DNA of 62,509 nt. Source: Neobacillus kokaensis (GTDB lineage: Bacteria > Bacillota > Bacilli > Bacillales > Cytobacillaceae). The translations under genes were made by a program, and so were the position numbers. Under the pieces are notes generated by a model that had not been told where the DNA came from, did no database searches, and worked only from the letters and a program-made list of their open reading frames with translations. Positions 17,194-25,876 of the stretch are shown here, piece by piece. The stretch lies in the NCBI RefSeq assembly GCF_014656545.1, contig NZ_BNDS01000010.1, positions 1-62,509 of the forward strand. The letters run 5' to 3'. Position 1 is the stretch's first letter, and every line of letters starts with the position of its first letter.

Positions 17194-19398
17194 GTGAAAA
17201 AATCCGCAGCCAGTTTACTAGTAATTATATTACTATTTTCTCTTTTAAGTCCCAGTGCCTCAGCAGAAGCTGCAGAACCGATTGTTAAAGTTAAATTAGT
17301 AAATTATTTAGGAAATAAATCATCGATAACAATCAAACCAACCGGAGATTACATCGTTCAAGAATCAAATACCCGCCTATTAAATGGAAAATCATATACA
17401 ATCAAATATGAGAATCAAGATCAATTAACCCTTTTAGACGGAACGTCCACCATAATCACAACAGACCAGTTACATGTTATTCCGTTGGTCGAGACAAATT
17501 TTCTATCCATTAATGACCGTCCCTATTTAGGGTCATTTCAATTTGTTAGTGAAAACTCAAAGTATGTCCGCCCAATAAATAATGTGTATATGGAAGACTA
17601 TCTAAAAGGCGTTGTACCATATGAAATGATGGATGGATGGAAAAGAGAGGCGTTAAAAGCGCAAGCAGTGGCAGCAAGAACGTATGCTTTGCAAAGAATC
17701 TCAAGAATCATTGATGATTCAATCAATTACCAAGTTTATGCTGGCTACAAATGGCTTCCAAATAGTACTGCAGCGGTAGAAGAAACACGTGGAAGAGTTT
17801 TAAAAGTAACTAACTATTACGGTAAATTGGTTTTAGCAGATGGATTATTCTCAGCCAGCAACGGTGGAAAAACCGAATCCAACGCCAATGTTTGGGGATC
17901 AACTGCTCTTTCTTATTTACCAATAAAAGACGACCCATTTGATGCACAAGCAAATATCAAGTGGCAATTTACTGTGCAAAAAAAGCAACTGGAGCCTGCA
18001 AATAAGACATGGAGCCAAATGAATGAAGCAGATGCAGCAATCGCTGGTAAAATAAAATCATGGATGGCATCCCATGGCTATGCTGGAAAAGAACTAAAGC
18101 TACTTGGAATTCCAGTTTTAGGGTTTCATACTCCAAAATCAGGCGGCCGTATATCAAAAGGAGATATCACGGTTGAATTTATTACAAAAGATAAAGTAGA
18201 TGTAAATGGTGCATATGTCCCGCAAAAGCTAGTCTATACCGACGTTCCCGCATCACAGATACGGGCAATGGTTGGCATTGATAAAATGTGGAGCTATCTA
18301 ATCTCTAACATTACTGAAACAAAAGATTCCATAACTGTTAGTGGTCTTGGCAACGGCCATGGCGTCGGCTTGAGTCAATGGGGAGCGCAAAAACGAGCAG
18401 AGGCTGGTCAAAATTATTCGGAAATTCTCGGATTCTATTATGATGGAGCAAGCCTTATTCAGGAATATAATGAGCGTCCGATATTTACAGCACCCACTCT
18501 TTCACCGGTTGAGTCAGTAACCTCTGGTGAACAGCCGGGAAAAGAACAGACAGAATCGTTAATAGAAGATACCACACCACCTATTATTAGTTCTGTAAGC
18601 ATAAATGTTGATAATGTGAAAAACAAAGCTAATCTTTCTTTTACTATTAACGAAGCATCTAAATTAACCCTTTATATTAAAGATAACCAAAATAAAAAAG
18701 ATTATGTACTCGAAAATGATCCGTTAAATGCCGGAAATGTTACAAAAGAAATTGACCTGTCATCGTATGTCGCAGGGAAATATTATTTTGGAATTATTAC
18801 TGTTGATGAGAGTAATAATAGATCCTCAGCTTTGCCATCGTTTGAGATAATACGTACATCAGCAAGCACTACTAAGACACCGACTCCGGCAACCGTAAAA
18901 CCTGTACCTGCAAAGGACAAAACGGCTCCAAAAATTAGCGCTGCGAAGGTTTCTGTTGATAATGTGAAGTACAAAGGCTCGCTTACTTTTAAAACAAATG
19001 AAGCAGCCTATCTTACGATTACACTTAAAGACAGCAGAGGAAAAACTATTAAAACATTAAAAAACTATAGTTATACAAAGGCTGGGAACATAAAACAGGA
19101 TTTTGACTTAGCAAGTCTTGCTAACGGAAAATATACTGTTGCTATTTCCGCCACAGACAAGAGCAAAAATCGCTCATCATCATCTTCTTCTTTTACAGTT
19201 ATTAAAAAAGCAAAAACAAAAACAGGAAAAGTAACTGCAACGCGCTTAAATATGCGTGCGTCTGCTTCCACTAGAGCCAAGGTAGTTTTTACTCTAAAGA
19301 AATATCAAAATGTAACCATTCTATCTACCAGTGGTTCATGGTATAAAGTTAAATATAGTACAAAAACAGGTTATGTTTCAAAAGCGTATATTAAATAG
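17194..19398 (+). CDS. Secreted SpoIID/LytB-domain protein with Ig-like repeats and SH3b
   Basis: A 734-residue exported protein. A signal peptide ends near ASAEA (about residue 26). A SpoIID/LytB domain covers about 100-400, with EDYLKGVVPYEMMDGW and GHGVGLSQWGA typical of the family. Two similar beta-rich repeats follow (about 460-560 and 575-665, each opening with TPPIIS or TAPKIS), then a C-terminal SH3b domain (about 670-734, TATRLNMRASAS). SpoIID proteins are lytic enzymes acting on denuded glycan strands. I chose GTG at 17194 because GGAGG (17183-17187) is too close to the ATG at 17188. It is not the sporulation SpoIID itself. Confidence 0.85.
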   Translation: MKKSAASLLVIILLFSLLSPSASAEAAEPIVKVKLVNYLGNKSSITIKPTGDYIVQESNTRLLNGKSYTIKYENQDQLTLLDGTSTIITTDQLHVIPLVETNFLSINDRPYLGSFQFVSENSKYVRPINNVYMEDYLKGVVPYEMMDGWKREALKAQAVAARTYALQRISRIIDDSINYQVYAGYKWLPNSTAAVEETRGRVLKVTNYYGKLVLADGLFSASNGGKTESNANVWGSTALSYLPIKDDPFDAQANIKWQFTVQKKQLEPANKTWSQMNEADAAIAGKIKSWMASHGYAGKELKLLGIPVLGFHTPKSGGRISKGDITVEFITKDKVDVNGAYVPQKLVYTDVPASQIRAMVGIDKMWSYLISNITETKDSITVSGLGNGHGVGLSQWGAQKRAEAGQNYSEILGFYYDGASLIQEYNERPIFTAPTLSPVESVTSGEQPGKEQTESLIEDTTPPIISSVSINVDNVKNKANLSFTINEASKLTLYIKDNQNKKDYVLENDPLNAGNVTKEIDLSSYVAGKYYFGIITVDESNNRSSALPSFEIIRTSASTTKTPTPATVKPVPAKDKTAPKISAAKVSVDNVKYKGSLTFKTNEAAYLTITLKDSRGKTIKTLKNYSYTKAGNIKQDFDLASLANGKYTVAISATDKSKNRSSSSSSFTVIKKAKTKTGKVTATRLNMRASASTRAKVVFTLKKYQNVTILSTSGSWYKVKYSTKTGYVSKAYIK

Positions 19399-19408
19399 CA
19401 GGACACTG

Positions 19409-19451
19409 AGACTAGGAAATCAGGCTGAATGGCCGATTCCTGGTCTTTTTT
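19409..19451 (+). terminator. Terminator of the SpoIID-domain gene
   Basis: AGAC-TAGGAAATC pairs with GATTCCTG-GTCT, followed by TTTTTTATT. Confidence 0.8.
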
Positions 19452-19700
19452 ATTATTTATTTACTCTTTACGAAAAAGGGACAATCTTCGACATGACCTC
19501 TGTACTATAATAATGGTTACACATATAGAAATATCTGGGTTTTTTATTAATACAATACATATTTCCTATGGAGATTAGCGGATTTCAAAATAATCGCCAT
19601 TATTTAGTCATATTGTCATACGGTCTTGAATACGATGTTTTGTTGGAAGGATTCCTGTTTTTTACATCTAAGATCACGGAAAGAGGAGAGAAGTAGCTGT

Positions 19701-20684
19701 ATGGTAAAGGGGAAATGGGTGCTTTCGATTTTACTGATTGGTAGTTTAATAGGACTGGCTGGATGTGCTGAAAAGGAAATGGCAGAAAAAGTGACAAAAC
19801 TGCCAAAACAAGCAGAAACAAAGGCTCCAGAGAAACAAATTAAGGAAGAAGAGCCAAAACCGATTGTAGTTAATGTAATCGACCCAAATACAAAAAAGGT
19901 GATTAAAACCTTTAGGCCTTTGGAAATGGGATTTGATATAAATCAAGAGGCATATAAAAAAGAGCTTGAACAATGGGCGAAGGAGCTGGCGCGGGGTAAT
20001 GACACTACACCAGGATATGATCAAAGGATGGAGCTTGATAAGATTAAAGACGGCAAAATTATTAAAGGGAAGCCGCAAGTCATTTTAGAAGAATCAGAGC
20101 TCGTGGAAAGGGTTCTTGAAGCATCGATTAATGGCGGAGATGTCGAGCTCCCTATTTATGTGAAGGAAAGCGGCTATAACCCTGACGAAATTTTAAGTTT
20201 AGATGATGTGGTATTGGCATCATTCACGACTTTTTTTAATCCAGGTGTTGTTGGTAGATCTAAAAATATTGAACTATCCGCCGATGCCATTGATTATATT
20301 ATCGTTGGCGATGGGGACATTTTTTCCTTTAATACCACCGTGGGACCAAGTGATGCGGCCAACGGTTATCAAAAAGCGAAGGAAATTGTCAACAAAAAAT
20401 TGGTGGACGGTATCGGCGGCGGTATTTGCCAGACATCCTCAACATTATTTAATGCCATCGATAAAGTAGGGGTAAGTTATATTGAAAAGCATCATCACTC
20501 CTTATCTGTCGGCTATGTCCCTGCCGGACGTGACGCCACTGTATCTTACGGAGGGAAGGATTTTCGCTTTCAAAATACAACTGGAGTACCATTACTCATA
20601 AAAACAGTCTACCAAAGAGGCAAACTTACTGTAGAAATTAGAACCTCAACAAAATATAAACAGCTTTATGCAAAAGGGAACTAA
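19701..20684 (+). CDS. VanW-family lipoprotein
   Basis: A 327-residue predicted lipoprotein: signal sequence with lipobox LAGC near residue 21, a charged Lys/Glu/Pro linker, and a C-terminal VanW domain (about residues 175-320) with the conserved GGGICQTSSTLFNA and HHHSLSVGYVPAGRDATVSY. VanW proteins occur widely in Firmicutes; their biochemical role is not established, and presence does not imply vancomycin resistance. The ATG at 19701 was chosen because the signal peptide begins there; GAGGAGAG lies somewhat far upstream (about 12 nt), so translation may be moderate. Confidence 0.87.
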   Translation: MVKGKWVLSILLIGSLIGLAGCAEKEMAEKVTKLPKQAETKAPEKQIKEEEPKPIVVNVIDPNTKKVIKTFRPLEMGFDINQEAYKKELEQWAKELARGNDTTPGYDQRMELDKIKDGKIIKGKPQVILEESELVERVLEASINGGDVELPIYVKESGYNPDEILSLDDVVLASFTTFFNPGVVGRSKNIELSADAIDYIIVGDGDIFSFNTTVGPSDAANGYQKAKEIVNKKLVDGIGGGICQTSSTLFNAIDKVGVSYIEKHHHSLSVGYVPAGRDATVSYGGKDFRFQNTTGVPLLIKTVYQRGKLTVEIRTSTKYKQLYAKGN

Positions 20685-20688
20685 CTAA

Positions 20689-20703
20689 TGGTGTCAGGCA
20701 CCA
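20689..20703. repeat. Dispersed palindrome, copy 2 (TGGTGTCAGGCACCA)
   Basis: Perfect copy of the 15-bp dispersed palindrome, 4 nt after the VanW stop. Its right half forms the 5' arm of the terminator that follows. Confidence 0.75.
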
Positions 20704-20737
20704 ATATCCGCAAATTGGATGTTGTGCCATTTTTTTT
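20697..20737 (+). terminator. Terminator of the VanW gene, built on the palindrome
   Basis: GGCAC(C)AATATCC pairs with GGATGTTGTGCC with one bulged base and G-U pairs, followed by a run of eight Ts. Confidence 0.75.
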
Positions 20738-20750
20738 CGAAACAATTTAC

Positions 20751-20779
20751 TTTAACGTTAAACATTTTAATGTTAAAAT
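20751..20779. promoter_or_regulatory. Two AT-rich dyads, candidate MarR operator
   Basis: TTTAACGTTAAA (20751-20762) is a perfect palindrome, and TTTTAATGTTAAAAT (20765-20779) is a near-identical second dyad centred about 15 bp away. MarR-family repressors commonly bind such AT-rich dyads near their own promoter, and a MarR gene follows at 21019. Confidence 0.5.
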
Positions 20780-20814
20780 AGTTTTAGAAAGGGGAAATGA
20801 TAAAAACTACTTAA

Positions 20815-20867
20815 CCAAGGGTTGAAAAAGGGTAAGTGCAAACCCTGAATATTATCAGGCTTTTTTT
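20815..20867 (+). terminator. Attenuator-like leader upstream of the MarR gene
   Basis: CCTGA (20844-20848) and TCAGG (20855-20859) form a hairpin followed by CTTTTTTT. An upstream alternative pairs AGGGT (about 20829) with ACCCT (20842-20846), overlapping the terminator arm, so the two structures exclude each other. This resembles an attenuator or a short RNA end. A 5-codon frame at 20797 is probably chance. Confidence 0.4.
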
Positions 20868-21018
20868 CTAAAATATCAATATAAAAATGTGGTAAGCCGG
20901 AAAGTGATATCGGTAGAATAGCCGTCTTTTTAGCAAATTCAGATTCTGATTTCATATTCGGTCAAAATCAATCATGGTGAATGGCGGCGCTATAAACTTC
21001 GTTAAGTGAGGGGCATAT

Positions 21019-21450
21019 GTGGAGAATAATAATATTTTTAAATTAATTCATACAGTAGAATTATTCACAAATGAAACGATCATCAAATGGAATCAGACAT
21101 TTAAGTATAATATTGGGGTTGCACCCATTATTACACTGGCTGAATTAAAACAAAACGGCCCGCAGCAGCAAACCGTTTTAGCTAAAAGGCTTGGTTATAC
21201 GCCTGGTGCAATGACAAATATAGCTGCACGTTTAATTAAACAAGGTATGGCCGAGCGGCAATATAATGAGAATGATCGCCGCCATGTCCTCCTCGCAATT
21301 ACTGAAAAAGGATTGGATGTCCTTAAAGAAGCCCAGAAAAAAGGACAAGAAATGCGAGTGGAACTTTTTCAAGAGTTAACAGAAGAGGAAGTCGAACAGT
21401 TTTTAACGATTCATGAAAAGTTATTGAACAAGTTAAAAAGCCGGGATTAA
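21019..21450 (+). CDS. MarR-family transcriptional regulator
   Basis: A 143-residue MarR regulator with a winged helix-turn-helix: LAKRLGYTPGAMTNIAARLIKQG (recognition region near residues 53-75) followed by the wing ERQYNENDRRHVLLAITEKG with the conserved DRR. The start is GTG with GAGGGG upstream. It lies 42 nt before an SDR oxidoreductase gene on the same strand and downstream of paired AT-rich dyads, so it probably controls itself and the oxidoreductase in response to a small ligand or an oxidant. Only a few Cys are available, so simple OhrR-type sensing is not indicated. Confidence 0.88.
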   Translation: MENNNIFKLIHTVELFTNETIIKWNQTFKYNIGVAPIITLAELKQNGPQQQTVLAKRLGYTPGAMTNIAARLIKQGMAERQYNENDRRHVLLAITEKGLDVLKEAQKKGQEMRVELFQELTEEEVEQFLTIHEKLLNKLKSRD

Positions 21451-21492
21451 CCGGAGAGTAACTATACTAAAAAATTTAAAGGAGATTACAAT

Positions 21493-22299
21493 ATGGGACG
21501 TGTTAATGGTAAGGTAGCATTGGTAACAGGCGGTGCCTCTGGAATCGGTTTGTCGGCAGCAACATTGCTGGCAAAAGAAGGAGCGAAGGTAGTAATTGCT
21601 GATTTCAATGTGGATGGGGCAAGGGAAGCGGCCACCCAATTGAAAAATCAAGGCTTGGAAGCTGAAGGAATATTTTTAGATGCATCGAAGGAAGAATCAA
21701 TTAAAGAAGCGGTTGAGTTTACCGTCAACCATTTTGGTACGATTACTGTTCTTTACAATAATGTAGGGTTAACAAATTTACAAAAAGATTTAGACGTTGT
21801 GAATATGGATTTGGATGAATGGGACAGGCTGATGAACGTCAATTTGAAAAGCGTGCTCTTAGGCAGCCGGTATGCCATTCCACATATGATAAAAGCTGGA
21901 GGCGGCTCCATTATTAATACCGCTTCCATGGCAGCATTTGCGGGCGATGCAATGAGATCTGCATATGGTGCTTCAAAAGCAGGTGTTGTAAATCTTACTC
22001 GGTATATTGCAGCTCAATACGGAAAGCACAAGATTCGCTGTAATGGCGTTGCCCCTGGGTTAATTTTAACACCAGCTGCTAAAAATAATATGCCGCAGGC
22101 TGTTTTAGATATTTTTGCTAAATATAACGCCTTGCCATATCACGGTGAAGCGGATGACATTGGAAATACAGTATTATTCCTTGCCTCGGATGAATCTAAA
22201 TTTATCACAGGTCAAACGATTCAAGTTGAAGGCGGCCATTATATGGCAAACCCGAGCATCGCTGATTTTAATGAGTTTTTAGCAACTGTTCAAAAATAA
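21493..22299 (+). CDS. SDR-family NAD(P)-dependent oxidoreductase
   Basis: A 268-residue short-chain dehydrogenase. The Rossmann motif TGGASGIG lies at residues about 12-19, the NNVG variant of the NNAG motif follows, and the catalytic Ser (NTASMAAFAG) and YGASK are present. The C-terminal VEGGHYMAN is typical. It should oxidise or reduce a hydroxyl/keto group; substrate unknown. ATG follows AAAGGAGATTACAAT. It probably shares a transcript with the MarR gene upstream, which may regulate it. Confidence 0.9.
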   Translation: MGRVNGKVALVTGGASGIGLSAATLLAKEGAKVVIADFNVDGAREAATQLKNQGLEAEGIFLDASKEESIKEAVEFTVNHFGTITVLYNNVGLTNLQKDLDVVNMDLDEWDRLMNVNLKSVLLGSRYAIPHMIKAGGGSIINTASMAAFAGDAMRSAYGASKAGVVNLTRYIAAQYGKHKIRCNGVAPGLILTPAAKNNMPQAVLDIFAKYNALPYHGEADDIGNTVLFLASDESKFITGQTIQVEGGHYMANPSIADFNEFLATVQK

Positions 22300-22311
22300 T
22301 TTTGTAAATTT

Positions 22312-22354
22312 GAAAGGCTGAATTTAGCAAATAGACTAAATTCAGCCTTTTTAT
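22312..22354. terminator. Bidirectional terminator between SDR and molybdoenzyme genes
   Basis: AAAGGCTGAATTTAG (22313-22327) and CTAAATTCAGCCTTT (22336-22350) form a perfect 15-bp stem with T-runs usable from both strands. Confidence 0.9.
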
Positions 22355-22367
22355 TTGATCTTGTAAT

Positions 22368-23444
22368 TTATTCAATCTTCACTTTTATTTGGTCGATGGC
22401 ATTATAGCCATAGCCTTTACGGTTCCAGAACGGGACTTTCGGTTGAATTCGTTGAAGAGAATCTGCAGCCCTGGTTAAAATGGTGTATTCGCCTTTTTCG
22501 TCCGGGTTCCATTCATAGCTCCAAGTAGTCCAAGCATATCGTTCCTGATTTCTTTGAACTGTTAATTTGGCAGTAGACCAGTTTGTACCGTTATCAGTAC
22601 TGACCTCTACTTTTGTAATTGCCCCTTCACCAGTCCAAGCAATACCCTTAATCAAATGCTTTCCTGTATCTAGGATTTCCCTATTTAACGGATTCAGTAT
22701 GGAGGAATTAACGTTGATTGTGGTAACACGAAAAGCACCGGCATCGCTCTCTTTTTTAGGATAATAAACATAGTCATCCGCTTGGAACGACCCGTTGAAC
22801 TTGTAATCAATAACACTAATCTGCTTAATCCATTTAACGGAAGCAACAGCATACCATTGCGGAACAATCAAGCGGAGTGGATAACCATGCTTGAACGGGA
22901 TTGGCTGATTATTATATTGGTAGGCAATCAGCGTGTCAGGATGCAGTGCTTTATTCAGAGGCAGGCTCCGGGCGAAGGTTTCAGGTTGATTCATGTTTGG
23001 TTGTTTCCCAAAATCGTAGCCTTCAATCAATACTTCTTTAGCTCCGGGTTTTACACCACCGGCTAATTCCAGCAAGTTCCTTAACGGTACACCTTTCCAG
23101 TAGCCTTGGCTCATAGCTCCTTTTTCCCATTGATCACCAAACACTTTTGGTTCAAAGAAGTGACGTTTATTACCAGCACATTCAAGGATTACTTTTAATG
23201 TTTTTGACGGCATCTTTATAATTTCGTCAAGTGTAAATATACTAGGTCTATGGACCAGCCCATTGACTGGGAGCCAGTAACTTGATTGAGGCAGAGCCGG
23301 ATAGGAAAAATGATTTCTACGGTAAAACAAATCATTGCCGATTGTATCATTCTCAATAAACTGAAGCGGAGATTCTCGATTATCAGGATGTACCTTTCTA
23401 ACAATAAGTGATGGCTTTCCCGATGAAAAAGGATAACGTGCCAT
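22368..23444 (-). CDS. Sulfite-oxidase-like molybdopterin-dependent oxidoreductase
   Basis: A 358-residue protein of the sulfite oxidase family: an N-terminal molybdopterin-binding domain (to about residue 215) and a C-terminal Mo-cofactor dimerisation domain (about 240-358, immunoglobulin-like). The Mo-ligating cysteine lies in LECAGNKR near residue 90, and HGYPLRL is conserved. There is no signal peptide and no heme domain, so it is probably cytoplasmic. Oxidation of sulfite or a related substrate is an inference from family. ATG with CAGGGGGCGG upstream. No Mo-cofactor genes are nearby. Confidence 0.87.
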   Translation of the reverse strand: MARYPFSSGKPSLIVRKVHPDNRESPLQFIENDTIGNDLFYRRNHFSYPALPQSSYWLPVNGLVHRPSIFTLDEIIKMPSKTLKVILECAGNKRHFFEPKVFGDQWEKGAMSQGYWKGVPLRNLLELAGGVKPGAKEVLIEGYDFGKQPNMNQPETFARSLPLNKALHPDTLIAYQYNNQPIPFKHGYPLRLIVPQWYAVASVKWIKQISVIDYKFNGSFQADDYVYYPKKESDAGAFRVTTINVNSSILNPLNREILDTGKHLIKGIAWTGEGAITKVEVSTDNGTNWSTAKLTVQRNQERYAWTTWSYEWNPDEKGEYTILTRAADSLQRIQPKVPFWNRKGYGYNAIDQIKVKIE

Positions 23445-23561
23445 AAAATCCGCCCCCTGTAATGGTTTTACTAATATTTATTCCTAAACTCCCACCAAAT
23501 GCAGGCATTTAAAATTGGAAGTAAAACCTCAGACGGACAAACAGAGCAAAATGTCCACGGG

Positions 23562-23576
23562 TGGTGCCTGACACCA
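23562..23576. repeat. Dispersed palindrome, copy 3 (TGGTGCCTGACACCA)
   Basis: Exact reverse complement of TGGTGTCAGGCACCA, lying in the gap between two minus-strand genes. Confidence 0.75.
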
Positions 23577-23590
23577 AATAATACAACATG

Positions 23591-23622
23591 AAAAAGACTG
23601 CGGTCTCATGGAACACAGTCTT
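23591..23622 (-). terminator. Terminator of the membrane-protein gene
   Basis: On the minus strand AAGACTG and CAGTCTT form a stem followed by TTTC. It lies just after the stop at 23630. Confidence 0.65.
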
Positions 23623-23629
23623 AAATCAT

Positions 23630-25192
23630 TTATTGAAGTCCTTTAATCGTAATATCTTTCACGGGCAGGAAGTCTTCGCCTGTGTCGAGATATTGTAGAT
23701 TTACCTGATCGCCTTCTTTTAGGTAGATGACAAGCGGTACTTTTTCGGATGAGATGATGAAGTTTTGCTTGTTATCTAGTAAGAAAGAGACGATGGTGAA
23801 ATCCCCCGACTTCTCCTTATAGACTCGCAGAACAGTACCTTCTTTTTGTTTTTCTTCAGCTTTAGAGCTGCCATCGACCGTGCCGCCGCCTCTTTGCAAT
23901 GCTGTCTTATATTGTCTTAGCGCTTCATTCGGAGTGACACCATTTGCTGAAATTTCCGGATTGGCAGCCGAAACAATAAAATAGTTTTGCAAAAATCCAT
24001 TAGAATCTAGGACAGGCGTTAACCAACTTGCCTCCCCGTAGAAATTATATAGAATCGGCATTTTTCCACGCCATTTCTTTTCAATGAACTTTTTTTCGAT
24101 AATCTGCAGGGCGCCCTGTGAATCCATGTAAGATTCTTCTGGATTCCCTGTATAATAGGTTGCTTTTCCGGTTCTGCTATTTGTTATCGAGTAACCAAGC
24201 ATCGAGTCGACGCCTTCTTTTGGACTGGTGAAATCAGTAAAATAATACATGATTCCATTTTCATCAAAAATAGGGCTGACGTTTGCCTCGATACCTTCAT
24301 CTGAAGGGAGCTTTACGTCTGATTTTCCGAATACGCTGTTCCAAAATCCATGAACATAATTGCCAAAATAGCTGTTTTGGAGACTGACCACTTCAGGAGA
24401 CACAGCACCGTCGATAAAAGCCGGAATTTTTGTTAATGGATATTCTTTTGTCTGGCCTGTTTTTGCATCCACCATTACAATCCCATGTACTTTAAACCCA
24501 TTGCGGGCGGAAACAAATTCTCCATAGGATTGTATGTAGTATGGTTTGCCGTCCTCGTTCACCTCTAATTGAACATCCCCGTAAAAAATCTTTTTCGGGT
24601 ATTGCATGCGGATATGCCTTTCAATATTTTTTTGGAAGAAGGAGGATGGAGTATACATCATTTCTTCCTTAACAAACTTAGGATTTGCTGACGAATCTGT
24701 AGCACTTAAACTGAAGTAACCTGGTGTGTGATCACCCTTCCACCAACGGAAAAATCCCGAAAATTCTACTGGAGCAATATAAACATATTCGCCATTTACC
24801 TTTTGGATTTGCAGGTGACCAAGCTCATAATAGCTCGTATTAGGAACCTGCCCAAACGCTTTTTTCATTTTGTTGCGTGCGAACTGCGGCGGGACACTTG
24901 CCGGTGTTTCTTTTTCATCAAACGTCTTAATTTCAACTTTCTCGGTCATTTTTGCTAAATCATATTTTTCATTTGCATTAAACAAAAAGGCTGTTAAAAA
25001 ATATACCCCTAACATGAGACTTAATACAAATAACAGGCCCTTAATTTTTTGCTCTACGCCTGAAGAAAAAAATGTACCAAATCCAGTAATGACAATGGCT
25101 AATGGCCATAACGATGAAAAGTTACGGTCCAAATTAGACATGTAATAAAATATAAACACAGCCGCTAATATAATGATCATGACGGGAATCAA
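23630..25192 (-). CDS. Multi-domain membrane protein, main part of a TGA-split gene
   Basis: A 520-residue protein with three N-terminal hydrophobic segments (about 3-17, 29-43, 51-69) and a large extracytoplasmic region of alternating beta-rich segments reminiscent of PepSY-like repeats (for example GYSITNSRTGKATYYTGN and NEALRQYKTALQRGGG). I do not recognise its function. The TTG at 25192 and the ATG four codons later lack a good ribosome site. The same frame continues upstream through a single TGA (25241-25243) to an ATG at 25339 with GGGGGG before it. The intact gene would therefore be about 569 codons, and this start may be artificial. Confidence 0.7.
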   Translation of the reverse strand: MIPVMIIILAAVFIFYYMSNLDRNFSSLWPLAIVITGFGTFFSSGVEQKIKGLLFVLSLMLGVYFLTAFLFNANEKYDLAKMTEKVEIKTFDEKETPASVPPQFARNKMKKAFGQVPNTSYYELGHLQIQKVNGEYVYIAPVEFSGFFRWWKGDHTPGYFSLSATDSSANPKFVKEEMMYTPSSFFQKNIERHIRMQYPKKIFYGDVQLEVNEDGKPYYIQSYGEFVSARNGFKVHGIVMVDAKTGQTKEYPLTKIPAFIDGAVSPEVVSLQNSYFGNYVHGFWNSVFGKSDVKLPSDEGIEANVSPIFDENGIMYYFTDFTSPKEGVDSMLGYSITNSRTGKATYYTGNPEESYMDSQGALQIIEKKFIEKKWRGKMPILYNFYGEASWLTPVLDSNGFLQNYFIVSAANPEISANGVTPNEALRQYKTALQRGGGTVDGSSKAEEKQKEGTVLRVYKEKSGDFTIVSFLLDNKQNFIISSEKVPLVIYLKEGDQVNLQYLDTGEDFLPVKDITIKGLQ

Positions 25193-25240
25193 ACCTGCTG
25201 GTCTTGCCGGTTTTATCGGTTTTCCCTGTTTACCATGTTT

Positions 25241-25339
25241 TCATTTACCTTTTTGTCCCGGAACAGCGCTATTCATTGGCGTAAGAATTAGTGCAGATAC
25301 AATACCTATAATCAAACAAAATAAAAAAATATTCCCCAT
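25241..25339 (-). CDS. N-terminal fragment (32 residues) in frame with the gene at 23630
   Basis: A short frame starting at ATG 25339, with TTAAGGGGGGTATT upstream, encodes a transmembrane-like segment (NIFLFCLIIGIVSALIL) and a linker ending QKGK before TGA. After the TGA the frame stays open for KHGKQGKPIKPARP and runs directly into the next hydrophobic segment of the 520-residue protein. The proper ribosome site and first membrane helix are on this piece, so it looks like the true beginning of that gene cut by a nonsense codon, or read through. Confidence 0.6.
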   Translation of the reverse strand: MGNIFLFCLIIGIVSALILTPMNSAVPGQKGK

Positions 25340-25550
25340 AATACCCCCCTTAAACAGATAAGATTTCTTGACCCTTTAAATCATACGTTTGAACCATGAT
25401 AATGGTTTCATTATAAAAGTGTCTGAGACTAAATCCAAAAAACGACATCAAAGCACTTGCATTATTTTGGTATTTATACTATCATTTATATGAATTATAA
25501 GTACTACATATTGTTTTGAATTTAAAAATAAAAACTATATATAGTAGTGT

Positions 25551-25735
25551 TTGCCTTGAGATAAGATGCCGTTTGGCTTAAAAGGGAATCTGGTGCGAAT
25601 CCAGAGCTGCCCCCGCAACTGTAAATGCTGACGAAATGGACAAACCACTGTGTAAGAGAGCTTTGCAATAGGCGCTTATACGGGAAGGGTTCAAAGTAGG
25701 AGGAAGCATAAGTCAGGAGACCTGTCTTTCTTAAG
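25551..25735 (+). promoter_or_regulatory. Cobalamin riboswitch
   Basis: The leader shows the conserved B12 riboswitch elements in order: AAAAGGGAA (25580-25588), the stem TCTGGTGCGAATCCAGA, GCTGCCCCCGCAACTGTAA (around 25606-25624), and the B12-box-like AAGTCAGGAGACCTG (25710-25724). It precedes a terminator at 25827-25860 and the ribonucleotide reductase genes. Binding of adenosylcobalamin would be expected to switch off the downstream genes. Confidence 0.92.
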
Positions 25736-25826
25736 ATGTTTCAACTTCTTCGGGGATTGAGAAGATGGAACGGTGGCGGCAGAAGGCTCCCGGATTCTTC
25801 CTTTCCTTTTGTTTTGTTATCGTTTC

Positions 25827-25860
25827 ATCCGCTCGTACACCCGAGCGGATTTTTTATTTT
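25827..25860 (+). terminator. Expression-platform terminator of the B12 riboswitch
   Basis: ATCCGCTCG (25827-25835) pairs with the CGAGCGGAT part of 25841-25850, followed by TTTTTATTTTT. It lies 17 nt before the start codon, so folding would stop transcription before nrdA. Confidence 0.82.
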
Positions 25861-25876
25861 TCTAGGGGGAAAAATC

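Noticed and set aside
19701..20684. Vancomycin-resistance locus
   Set aside because: VanW-domain proteins are common housekeeping-type proteins in Firmicutes; no vanHAX or vanRS genes are present.
20797..20814. 5-codon leader peptide (ATG ATA AAA ACT ACT TAA)
   Set aside because: Its AAGGGG is only 2-3 nt from the ATG, too close to be a normal ribosome site, and the codons do not suggest an attenuation peptide.
20773..20955. 60-codon minus-strand frame upstream of the MarR gene
   Set aside because: Overlaps the dyads and hairpins, lacks a clear ribosome site and resembles no family I know.
25241..25243. Selenocysteine at the TGA of the split membrane protein
   Set aside because: The TGA lies in a Lys/Gly-rich linker with no redox motif and no downstream hairpin; a nonsense change or readthrough is more likely.
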